This document shows, piece after piece, positions 24,164 through 33,997 of a DNA stretch of 64,000 nt; position 1 is the stretch's first letter, and every line of letters starts with the position of its first letter. The position numbers and the translations under genes are program-made. Under the pieces are notes generated by a model. The model saw nothing but the letters and a program-made list of their open reading frames with translations. It did not search any database and had not been told where the DNA came from. Source of the DNA: Pseudomicrostroma phylloplanum (lineage: Eukaryota > Basidiomycota > Exobasidiomycetes > Microstromatales); contig BCHS01000004.1 of the NCBI GenBank assembly GCA_039545275.1, positions 124,001 to 188,000 on the forward strand. The letters are read 5' to 3'.

Positions 24164-24448
24164 GAAATGTGATTTATTTTCAGGACGCCGAAGGGTGTGC
24201 TGGTGGGTGTAGAAAGGGGGAGGAGTGATGGAGGATGGTATCGAGTCAAGGGGACGTCGTCGAGGAAGGAGTCGAGGTGAGCTCGAGTCAATTCAGGCCC
24301 CGACGCAGAGGAACACTTTTGCTGCGATTGCGGAACCGGAACAGACGACGCTCTCCACACACACGCACGTACATGGTATCCACCAACAGGCACTGACTGT
24401 CCTTACAAAGAGAAGCTGCCGAGGTGGTAGTGTACTGGCTGGCTGCCG

Positions 24449-25865
24449 ATGGACGACGATCACTCTGCCACGGTATCGGAGTTGGCAAGTGAAAGGGACG
24501 ATGATACTAGCGGTGTCAGATCCCACAACACCAGGGCGCCGGAAGCAGCATCGGAAGCACTGCCGCTACCCGAATCTGCCGCGGCATCGACTTCGCAGCA
24601 GCCACACACACCAAGGCGCCTGAGGGTGCTTGTACTCGTCGGCGTGAGTATGGAGACAAAATCGAGCACGAGGGTGAACAAGGCGATTACTGATGCCTTT
24701 TCATGCGCTTCTCCTTCGCCCCTGCGCAGCTCGTTGGCAGCGGCAAGTCTACCTGTGAGCAAACAGCCGCCGTCTTGACCAGTGCGATTCAGCTGCTTAC
24801 TCTCGCCTCCCTTCTGCTCTCTCACAGTCGCCAAAGCATTATGCAAATATGACAGCGTGAGTATCAAATTATTCCACGTCCTTGTAATCATCGCAGATCA
24901 CCCTGCTCACCAGCCTCTCCCATTCTCTACGCTCCAGACCTACACCCGCTCCTCACAAGACGTCCTCGGCTCGCGCCAAGCCGTCGAATCGCATCTCCTC
25001 TCTCTCCTTTCACGCGGCCAATATCCAGTCATAGATCGGACGAATGTCACTGTAGACCAGCGAAGCAATTGGCTCCGGTTGGCTTTAGAGTGGCAGAAGG
25101 GTCAGCAGGTCAGAGCCGCCGCCGTCGCCGCTGCCGCTGCTCCTGGCAAGGCTGTGCCTAATGGAGAAGGGGAGGAGACGCAACAGGTGGAAGTCGAGGT
25201 GGATGCGATCTTCTTTCAGACTGGAGTGGAGGAGTGTGCGAGACGACTCAAGGGACGGGTGGAGCACGAGACGATCCATTCGCCTGAGCAGGCGCTTCGG
25301 TAGGTACAACCCAGAGGGGAGAACGACTGCCGAAGGTAATTACCTGTCTTACGCCCTCTTCTCTCTCCCCTCCCGCAGTGTATTGAACGCCTTCTCTTCC
25401 CAGCTTCGTCCGCCCACCGTAGCCGAAGGATTCCACAAGATCCTCATCCTCCACCCTTCGGACTTCAGCTCCGCCGAGCCAAGCGAAGAGGAAGTACAGC
25501 GGGTGCTGCAGCGCCTGGAAGAGGCGCCGGCGAGCTATGAAGGTGGGACTAGGGGAGCGCTGCTGGTGGAGGCGAAGCGATCGGGCCCTCGAGCACCTTG
25601 GAGTGGGGATGGGAGGGGGAGGGGGAGGCCATATGGATGGGGCGCGCTGGACCGAGGGAGGGGTGGACGCGGTACGCCGGCGAGGGGGAGAGGAGGTGAT
25701 GGGCCATGGAGAGGAGGCAGGGGAGGTGGGGGAGCTTGGAGAGGCGATAGGAGAGGCAATGGAGCTTGGAGGGGCAGGGAAAACAGTCAGAGTCAGCAGA
25801 CACTACCTTCGGTCTGGGGAACTCTACCACCTGCCGGAGCAGGACTGCCTCCTAGGCCTAGCTGA
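24449..25865 (+). CDS. P-loop polynucleotide-kinase-like protein with RGG-rich tail
   Basis: Five exons, 24449..24643, 24730..24754, 24828..24856, 24938..25299 and 25379..25865, join in phase to 365 residues. Two exons are tiny (25 and 29 nt). The Walker A motif GLVGSGKST is split: its first Gly ends exon 1 and the rest is the 25-nt exon. After it come SQDVLGSRQAVESHL, the kinase-type PVIDRTNVTVDQRSNWL, and ETIHSPEQALRVLNAF with TVAEGFHKI. This order resembles the PNK-like kinase domain found next to aprataxin/HIT domains and in T4-PNK relatives; no HIT domain is present here. The last 100 residues are Arg/Gly-rich with repeated RGRG, RGG and AWRG units, a composition common in RNA-binding proteins. 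A role in nucleic-acid end processing is inferred. The acceptor of exon 4 was chosen by phase and by homology-like continuity. Confidence 0.68.
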
Positions 25866-26602
25866 AGCGCGATGAGTGGGGGATATATCCAGACGATGAT
25901 ACTGTCACCCTGAACCCATTGAGATGAAGCTTCTATTCACCATTGATGATGATACCTGTTGTGATCCGCCCTTAAGTAGCACTACCGCTCCGACTTAGCA
26001 GTACATACTCGAGCAGGAGTCCTTCCGACGACGTGATTCATACAGCACGATCGACGCCTGCTCCCCCCCCCCCCCCCCCTCTGTCCGAGTACTTATCGGT
26101 GCGACCCTTCCCCCCATGAAGTGAGGCAGCGCCACACGCGTCACCGACTTGGCGGCTGCAAGGAAGAAACTCCGCCCTGCGCGAGAATTGGACAGACAGA
26201 TAAGAGGAAGCGGGGGCGGGGCGATCGACGAGTCTGTAGGACTAGCAGTGCTCTAGCAGCAGCAAGGGCAGGGCGTAGTTCCTTCTTACTCGGCAAGGGC
26301 AAGGCAAGAGTTGGAGTGGAGTTGGAGCGTGCAGGGCAAGGCAGGCATTAGGCATTTCAAATCGAGGAAGTCGCCGCCTCACTGCTTGGCTCAGGCAGGC
26401 CAGGGAGCGAGGACGCCAATCCAGGGCGATAAGGCGGCCCAGAGGCAGAGTGTAGTCTAGAGGATCATGATGTTACCTTCTTCCTTTTCCATCTCATCGC
26501 CGTCGTTGCTTCAATACCTCTTCAATCCTTCTCGCTGATAGATAGGAGTGACAGACGGACTTTCTAAGTAGCTCATCTTCTCACCCTCTTGTCTCGCCCG
26601 CG
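25866..26602. other. Intergenic region with a C17 homopolymer
   Basis: Holds the kinase-gene 3' end and the upstream region of the next gene. The only notable structure is a 17-base C run at 26063-26079. Open frames here are G-rich chance frames without recognisable motifs. Confidence 0.5.
26063..26079 (+). repeat. Homopolymer tract of 17 C
   Basis: Seventeen consecutive C residues lie in an intergenic region. The exact length is uncertain because such runs are prone to sequencing error and slippage. Confidence 0.9.
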
Positions 26603-27658
26603 ATGAGCACCAGCTACTCCCTCGATGATCTTCAAGATCTGCAAAGTCAACCCATTTTCCTCTCTCAATTCATCAAGCTCTCCCTGCCGCGTATCCGCAC
26701 CCTCAGCAACCCAAACACAGCCCGTCTTACAGGTCCTACGTGGCAGCCAAGCGCGACGAACCGAGCCTACTTTGGCAGTTCCACCGCGGTAGCCACGGGG
26801 GACTCACCTCCTTCTCCCACCCTCCTCAAAGCTCTCCCCGCGCTGCAATTGTCCGAATGGCCCTCCTTCCTTCAATCTATCCACACCTCCCTCTCCACAA
26901 TTCAAGGAGGAGAGCACATCCTCGCCCCACCCGCCTTTCGAGCAGATGACCTGCCCATCGCAACACTCCTACCCACCGTCTTCCTCTGGATCATCGTAGC
27001 TGTCTGGCAGCCCTGTCTGCGCATGTACGAGCTCGATGAGTTCCACATTGCCATTGGAGCTGGGCAGGGGGGAGAGGAAGAGAAGAGGCGAGAGCTAAAG
27101 GCAGGAGATCATCTGCCTGAGCATGAAGAGCTGGCTTGGGCCCAACAGCAGGGAGAGGAGACAGTGGGAGCTCTGCCGCGACAGGTCTTCTACACTATCA
27201 AGCCTACCACGACTAGGGATCGGCTAGACCCACCTGGAAAAGAAGAAGACGCGGCCTTCCGTGGAATCAAGGCACTCATCTCCGTCGAGGAACCCTGGAC
27301 GGTTGATCTCACCCTGCTGGACCCCACTTCGGTCTCCTCGGAGCAGATCCTCTCCACCCTCAAGCAGGCAGGTGAAGGCAAGCTCAAGACCGAGGAAGGA
27401 GCAGACCTGAAGCACTCTACGACATTCAGAGCCCTCCTTACCTGTCTCTCCTCGCTGCAGGAGTCAAAGGTTCGATTCGCCGTACTCACTACCTATGAGC
27501 TATTTGTATTCATCAAAGTCGGCTTCTCGGGAGATGGAGTCATTGATATGGTCGAGATTTCGCCTCCGGTCAGGTCGAGCGATACGCTCAAGGAGGGAAA
27601 GTCGAGCTCGGTATTTGCCGCCATGTGGTGGTTTGGCAAGGAGATCATGACTGGATGA
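26603..27658 (+). CDS. Conserved-looking protein of unknown function
   Basis: A single uninterrupted frame of 351 residues from a good ATG. No family is recognised. The N-terminal part is polar. A hydrophobic stretch near residues 118-140 (IATLLPTVFLWIIVAVW) might be one membrane helix or a buried beta-alpha element. The middle is acidic with many Glu/Gln. The C-terminus (FRALLTCLSSLQESKVRFAVLTTYELFVFIKVG) is strongly ordered and ends AAMWWFGKEIMTG. The conserved-looking hydrophobic core and the absence of introns support a real protein. It converges with the copper transporter gene, with 165 bp between the stops. Confidence 0.7.
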   Translation: MSTSYSLDDLQDLQSQPIFLSQFIKLSLPRIRTLSNPNTARLTGPTWQPSATNRAYFGSSTAVATGDSPPSPTLLKALPALQLSEWPSFLQSIHTSLSTIQGGEHILAPPAFRADDLPIATLLPTVFLWIIVAVWQPCLRMYELDEFHIAIGAGQGGEEEKRRELKAGDHLPEHEELAWAQQQGEETVGALPRQVFYTIKPTTTRDRLDPPGKEEDAAFRGIKALISVEEPWTVDLTLLDPTSVSSEQILSTLKQAGEGKLKTEEGADLKHSTTFRALLTCLSSLQESKVRFAVLTTYELFVFIKVGFSGDGVIDMVEISPPVRSSDTLKEGKSSSVFAAMWWFGKEIMTG

Positions 27659-27823
27659 GAGAGGTAGAGGGGCCACGGATAGGCGATAGAGGGACAGCGA
27701 GGGGAGGTGATGTGACTTACGACAGACTCAACGTATGTACTGGACTCGCATATAGCAATCTCATAAACAGGATGTCACTGATGAAAGAGGAGCCTAGCCT
27801 AGAAGGTGTGGGCCTCGCCGCGC

Positions 27824-28903
27824 TCATCTCGCTACCCCAACCTCCATACGGTCTGCGCCCTCCGTCCCCTCGACCTTGACGCTGCTCCCACTCGAAGTAG
27901 AGCTCAGCGGTCCACTGCCCGCGCCCTCTTCACCACCACCTCGCAGCAGAAGCGGCCTTCGCTGGGGACTATGATCCTTCCTCTCCCCACCCGCCTGCCT
28001 TTTCCCATGCCTGTTCAGCTCCTCGAGCCGCGTCCCGTCCAGCTCAAGCGGGCTGCCCTCACCCGAGAAGGAGCGAAACCCGCCCGAGGAAGAGGTTGCA
28101 GACGAGGTCGAGGTGTCAATCCCTGCTGTGCCCTGGGCTGAGCCGGGGCGTGAATGTGGGAGGGCAGAGCGACCGATTCGACCGAAGAGGGATTCACCGA
28201 GCCCGAGACCGAGGAGGATCGAGATGAAGTAGTAGACGTTGAAGGTCCTGAGGGCGGTGCCGGTGCCAGTGCCAGCGCGGGGAGAGATGGGCGTTAGCGA
28301 AGTGGCTCGAGTGCGAGTGCGAGTGCAATTGGGAGGCTGATGGAGATGGAGGACTCACATAACGGATAGCATCAACAGGTAGCCCACGCCGGAGAGGAGC
28401 ACCTGGTATAGCCCGCGAGGCACGTCCACCTCCGCCCACCAGCCCGGCCCAGCACGATTGCTTCTCCTCCTCCTCCTCGTCCCTGCCTGGCTATGGCCCG
28501 CCTCCATAGTCCCCTCTTCGCCCTCCTCTCCCGCTCGAATACGCGTCATCTTCCCACCCCTCCTCCTCTCCTCCCTGGCCCGATCCCTCTTCGTAGCCTG
28601 CTCCGCCCACCCCCGCACAAGTACTCTCTCCAGCGCCATCAGTAAACGGTACACGCAAGCCAGCACGGCCAGTGCGAGACAGGCAGCGGCTACTGCGCCT
28701 GGAGAGGTGGGTGTGAAGGCGCTGAGCCAGAGAGAGGGAGAGGTGTCGGTGGAGGCGTAGAAGGCGGTGGACATGCCTTCGCCGAAGGAGGACGAGGAAG
28801 AGGAGGAGGAGGAGGAGGAGGACATGTCCATACCGGACATAGAGTCGGGAGAGCTGCCGCCGTCGTGGTCGTCGCGCTGATGGAGGAAGGACATGCTATT
28901 CAT
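27824..28903 (-). CDS. Ctr-family copper transporter
   Basis: Two exons, complement(27824..28247, 28359..28903), give 322 residues. The N-terminus is Met/His/Asp/Ser-rich with several Met-containing clusters (SMSGMDM) and a poly-Ser run, as in the extracellular copper-collecting part of Ctr proteins. TM1 is about residues 70-92. A basic Arg/Lys loop follows, then TM2 with the MLSVM (MxxxM) copper pore motif at about 178-182. TM3 has GLGLGESLFG, the tight-packing glycine motif. The second Met codon of MxxxM is split by the intron (AT/G). The protein would import Cu(I) at the plasma membrane or release it from vacuoles; which one cannot be told. The C-terminal tail of about 115 residues is longer than in the smallest family members and lacks an obvious Cys cluster. 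Confidence 0.88.
28792..28822 (+). repeat. GGA-type trinucleotide tract coding poly-Ser
   Basis: A purine run of GGA/AGG triplets in the copper transporter gene encodes a run of about a dozen serines on the minus strand. It is likely variable in length between strains. Confidence 0.6.
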
Positions 28904-29971
28904 GCTTCCCTTGTCGGGTCGGACGGGGTGAGAGAGTGGTGAGCGTCACAAGCGATGCGATGGAACCCGAGGGCGATATGTAGCAACGCTGCTGATTGGC
29001 TCTTTTACTCCCCCGTACGCCGGTTCCTGATTCTCGCTGCCCCTGCTACTGCCCTGATCGGCATGAAGAACGACCGGCACTCAATACCCGCTGCGCATGC
29101 CAAGGAAGCTCCGGACCTCCATGGTGTGCCTGAATACGTTTCTCGCTCCGCGTCCGAAAGCCTTGTCACCTCCGTACCGTCGGGTTGGTGGTACCGCCGT
29201 CGACGGGCGGGTGATCCGAGTCGAGGGCAAGGAGCTCATCTTCCGAGCCGATGTTGTCGGACCACACGCGCTCAGATGGGTAGTGACTGGAGTAAGGTGT
29301 AGAGCAAAGGCGTCACGAGGCTCATGCTAGTCGGAGGCCTCTTGCGTCAGACGTGGAAGATCGATGCATTGTTCAAGTTGCCATGGCTGCTACACCCTTG
29401 TATTTCAGCTGCGCGAGGACGCAACCGGATGGTGCTGTGTGCTCTAATCCTCGCCTCTTTCAGCAGATTCTCTTGTCACAATCGGGATGCAGGGTGGGGC
29501 CGCCATGGGAAGAAGCAGAGATGCGGGGCGAGGGCAACAGACAGCCCACCCGCCTAGAGGGGGTGCACACGGGGATGACGTCTCTGAAGCCGCCGAGGAC
29601 TCCGACGCTTCCTATTCGCCTGGGCCTCGTCGAAGGGGCAGCAGCAGCCACGCCATGCCGTGCCAGGCACCACGGCCACACATCCACACCCGCTCCCGCC
29701 TCGCCGCATCCTCGCCTCGCCCCCCGCACTCCCCACACTCACATCATCACTCTTCGCCTACTCACATCACCTTCCTCCTTCTACTCTCTCCATACTTATC
29801 CCTTCAAGCCTTCCCTCGATCGATCGAAGTAACACCCCCCAACTCCTACGGCTCAGGTGCGACTGACTCACTGGTCCAACCACCAACCCAGGAGGGAACG
29901 GCGAATAGAATATACCTCATTCTCCATCTGCAGAGCCTCATACAACCACCTCTTACCATTCTAACGTAGCA
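28904..29971. other. Divergent intergenic region between copper transporter and IML2-like gene
   Basis: About 1.07 kb that should hold both promoters. The part from 29690 to 29970 is strongly C/T-rich on the plus strand, consistent with the leader of the plus-strand gene. Frames inside it have no recognisable motifs. No specific copper-response element could be established by eye. Confidence 0.5.
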
Positions 29972-32900
29972 ATGGCGAGCAAGATTTCCATCCCTTCCAG
30001 CTCGTATGAGTCCGATACACCGTCAAAGGGCAACAGACGGTCTATCCTCTCGTCCATGAGCCCCTCCAAGAGCGACCCTCGCATCCAGACCAACGGCCTC
30101 GTTGCAAAAGGGGACAGCCAATCTCCGCTGCCCTCTCCTGCCAGTCCTCGAGCTACCGACGGTGTCCTGCGAGCAAAGAAGAGCGGCAGTATCAGCAATG
30201 GCAAGTCAAATGGCAACGCCGTTGCTTCGCCTACGAGCGGCGCTGCACCCGCTCTGAAGATGGGATGGAGCAATGGCGTTATGCCCCAGAATGGACAGGC
30301 GAAGACGAATGGGACGGCCGAGCGAGCGTCTCCAGGAGCACTGGATGTGCCATCAGGAGGACTTGGAGGGCTGAGACGGCGCATGTCCAACCTCTCCATC
30401 GCCTCACAGCGGTCACAAGATGATCGAGCCTCTGTCCACTCCAAGCAGTCTGCATCCCACAAAGACGCCATCTCCTCCTTCATCCGACGCAGAAGCACTA
30501 GGGGCGGATCCGAGCCTCCCGAAGCACATATGTCGATGGATGACACCGAGTCCATCGCTAGCAAAGGAGGCGAGCCTACTCGAAGGAGCAGCTTCATGCG
30601 CAAGAGGACGCTCAGCAGTGCGACGTCTCGCATGAAGCTAGGCAAGTTTGGCAGAGGAAAGAAGAATGGAGAAGCAGCAGATGGCGAGGATCTCTCCCCC
30701 TCGCCCACCAACGGCTCCATCCACACCGGCAGTGGCAATGTGGGCAACGGCGGACCAGCTTCAGTCCAGGTTGGTAGCGGCGGCAGTCAGATGAACAGCG
30801 GTCCCTCCATCGGCTCAGACGAGATTGATGAAGAATCTCCAAAGGCTACCCGAAGCAGTATCCTCAGTAATTCCCATCGTCCAGTTGGGTATCCGGGGTC
30901 AAAGAAAAACAAGGGTCCGACGGGACTGTCAACAGAATCGCCTGCCACAAATACGCCTGCTGCCGATGTTAGACGAGCCCAGCAAGGCAAGGGCGCTCCC
31001 TTGATCTTGCGCTCAGAGGCAAATAACAGAAGCGCCTCCACCGAGCCTGCTCCCCGGTCACCTGAGCCTGCAGAGACGGACAAGCCACAGCGTGTAGGCT
31101 CTGCACGTGCTAAGAGCAGGGGTGCTAAGGACTCGCCGAAGAAGGAGCAGTCAGCTGAGCAGCAGCGAGGCTATATTGGTGCTGCCACTGCTGCTGTGGG
31201 AGGTCTACTTGGCTTCGCTGGAGCCCGCGAAGCAGACAAGGCTGACGATGATTACCAGAGCGAATCGGATGGATCCGGGGACGAGTTTCACGATGCTGAG
31301 CTCGGTGATATCCATGAAGATGATGAGGAGGAGCAAGACACAAGTGGCGAGCATGACCAGAGCAACGGCGTCAGTGAGGACGAAGAGGAAGAAGAGGAAG
31401 CCCCGCAGCGTCCTTCTGCTCCTCGCTCGCCTTCGTCCAAACAGTCTGCGTACGCCCAAGCCGGGAGACTGCGCGGTGTATCTGAATCTTCTGGAAAGGA
31501 CGAAGCGAAAGCTTCTAAATCTAAATCCAAGAAGGGCGGATCCGTCTCTGCACGGAGAACAGGATCTCCTGAGCAGATGGACGAATCTGCCGCCAATGCC
31601 TCTGCAGGTCCTGCTCGTCTGAAGGGTACCTCTGCCGCAAAGCGTAGAGCGGGCTCTGCGCCTGTCGCAGCTGCTGAAGAAGACGGTCCTTCCTCGACGC
31701 CCTCCGATGCAAAGGCAAAGAAGGAGACGCCAGCTGACGTCAAGGAGAAGTCTGCTCGTGTCGCAAAGATGGGATATGACGATGTCAAGGAGGATACCGA
31801 GGAGATGAGGGACGACATTGAGACTGCTCGGGGTGCTTTGCACTTGTTCTTGAACAGTCGTATGATTGAGGCTGAGGACATCATCAAGACAAAGGCGGAC
31901 TACAGAATGGTGAGTGGCTTTGTGTGAGCCTCAAGAGAGAGCTCTAGCTGATCACCTCTCACTCCTGACTATGCTTCTAGTACTACGCTCTCGGCAACTG
32001 TCTGATCGCTACTATGAAGGGCTTCATGACCTTCGAGCCCGAGGATCTCGCCACTGCCATCTCCTACTGCAAAGACGCCATGCACATCGCTCATCTCCTA
32101 CGAAAGCCTAGCAACACAGTCGCCAACTTCGGCCGCTTCGTGCGAGGCTCTGGTCACAGCCCAAGCGCATTCGCCTCTATGACCCCCGTACAGCGTCACG
32201 CAGAGCTAGTCTACGTGGAAGCGCAGCTCCTCAAGAGTTGTCTGGGGATCGTCTACTCGGGAGACTTCTTTGGCTTTGTGGCTGAAGCTCTCCATATGAG
32301 GAACGCCTATGGAGTGTATCGCTCATTGGCAAAGTACGTCGATACGGCCGACAGCAAAGCCTCTGGCAAGCATGACGACGAGATTGATGAGGACTTCCGA
32401 TCAGGTGTCTACCTGGGCAGTGGCTTGATCACGATGATTCTTGGACTGCTTCCTGGGAAGATCTTGGGGCTGATGAGCGCATTCGGGTACGAGGGCGATA
32501 CACAGGCCGGGTTGCAGACACTGATGCGCGCGGGTGGATGGAAGGCGTCTGGCCAGGATCGACCAGCTATTGGCATCAAGGACGAAGGTATCCGCCGAAG
32601 TGTCTGCGATATGGGCATCCTGCTGTTCCATCTGGTCGTCTCCGTCTTCATCCCGGTCACCGGTGTGGACATCCCATTCGCAGATCGTATCCTGCACTAC
32701 CATCTCAAGAGGTATCCGAACGGTGTCTTCTTCCTCTACTTCTCCGGTCGTCTCTACTCGACGCAAGCTCGATGTGAGAAGGCGATCAAGCAGTATGCTG
32801 CCGCTAGAGATGCGCAAGAGGAGTACATCCAGCTCAAGCACATCAGTTGGTGGGATGCCTCGCTCTGCCACATGTCGCTTGCACAGTGGCGCAAAGCACA

Positions 32901-33729
32901 GACCTGCTTCGATGTTCTTCTCAAGGAGTCGAACTGGAGCAAGTGTGTGTACACCTATGGTGTAGCTGCGAATATGGCTCAGGCAGACGAAGAAGAAGCA
33001 GTCGATGGGACAGGCGGCGCAGCCAAGCGCAAGACCAAGTCCGAGGCTGCCGACCTCTTCTCCAAGGTCCCCGGCCTCATGCAGCGCATTGCCGGCAAGT
33101 CGATTCCAATGGAGAAGTTCGTAGCAAAGAAGGCGTCCAAGTTCAACAAGCAAGGCCGACTTTTGCTCCCCGCAGTCGAATTCTCCTACATCTACCACTG
33201 CCTTTCCAATGCTCCCCGCTACGCACTGACCGACGAGCATCTAGTGATGATCTCCGATGCCCTCACAGACCTCAACGAGCACGAATCGAGTCCTTCGTCG
33301 TACCACTCGGGCGAAGACGAGTTCTGGGACGACTTCTGCCTCGCCCACTTCCTCCGCGGAGTCGTCCTCCGCCACATTGCCACTCCCGAGACACACGCCA
33401 AGTCAGACCCACGAGACGAGGAGAACTCGATTCCCCGCTCCGAAGCACAGGAGCAAGCTCTGCTCAGTTTCCAGACTGTCGTGGAGAATGGACACCGTAT
33501 CACTACAGACCACTATATCATCTACTTTTCCCACTATGAGCTTGGGAGACTCCATGCGGATATGGGCAAGTATGGCGAGGCGAAGAAGGAGTTGGATTTG
33601 GTGCTGAGTGGGAAGATGCTGGAGGATAAGGGGACGAGAAAGGGGAATCACAAGTATGGGATGCAGAACATGGCGCTGCTTAGGTCGAATGGGGCGCTTA
33701 ATAATCTCAAGCAACAGGGACACGTGTAG
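29972..33729 (+). CDS. IML2: Iml2/TTC39-family protein with long disordered N-terminus
   Basis: Two exons, 29972..31909 and 31981..33729, join in frame across a 71-nt intron to give 1228 residues. Residues 1-590 are low-complexity, Ser/Lys/Glu-rich, with an acidic block near 420-490. The ordered part begins about residue 600 (EEMRDDIETARGALHLFLN) and continues IIKTKADYRMYYALGNCLIATMKGF. It shows the TTC39/Iml2 pattern: GDTQAGLQTLMRAGGW, FPYGVFFLYFSGR-like helices and TPR-like repeats up to the C-terminus. Yeast Iml2 is linked to clearance of inclusions and lipid-droplet or mitochondrial contacts, and human TTC39 proteins to lipid handling. The long N-terminus is extra relative to yeast and may be regulatory. 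Converges with RTT109. Confidence 0.85.
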
Positions 33730-33997
33730 CTCAACACAAGAGGTTGATTATACCGTCTACTCTTCATCTTCTTCCCCTGCCTATACCCATATTCGCTTTC
33801 TCTTTCTTTGTCGTTGTTGTCGATTCCTCGTCTGCTCTGCTCATTCTATCTTCCACAAGCGTAACTTAGCCTACACTGTACAGTGTGATGCTAATGTTGT
33901 TCATCTGATATCATTGTGCCAAACATTGGACAAGAACGCCAGAGGTCTGCCTGAGAGGAAATTGTACATATGTCTCTGCGGCGGTGCTCGACGAAGG

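Noticed and set aside
27469..27479. Sequence resembling a tRNA B box (GGTTCGATTCG)
   Set aside because: It lies inside a coding frame and has no matching A box or foldable cloverleaf around it.
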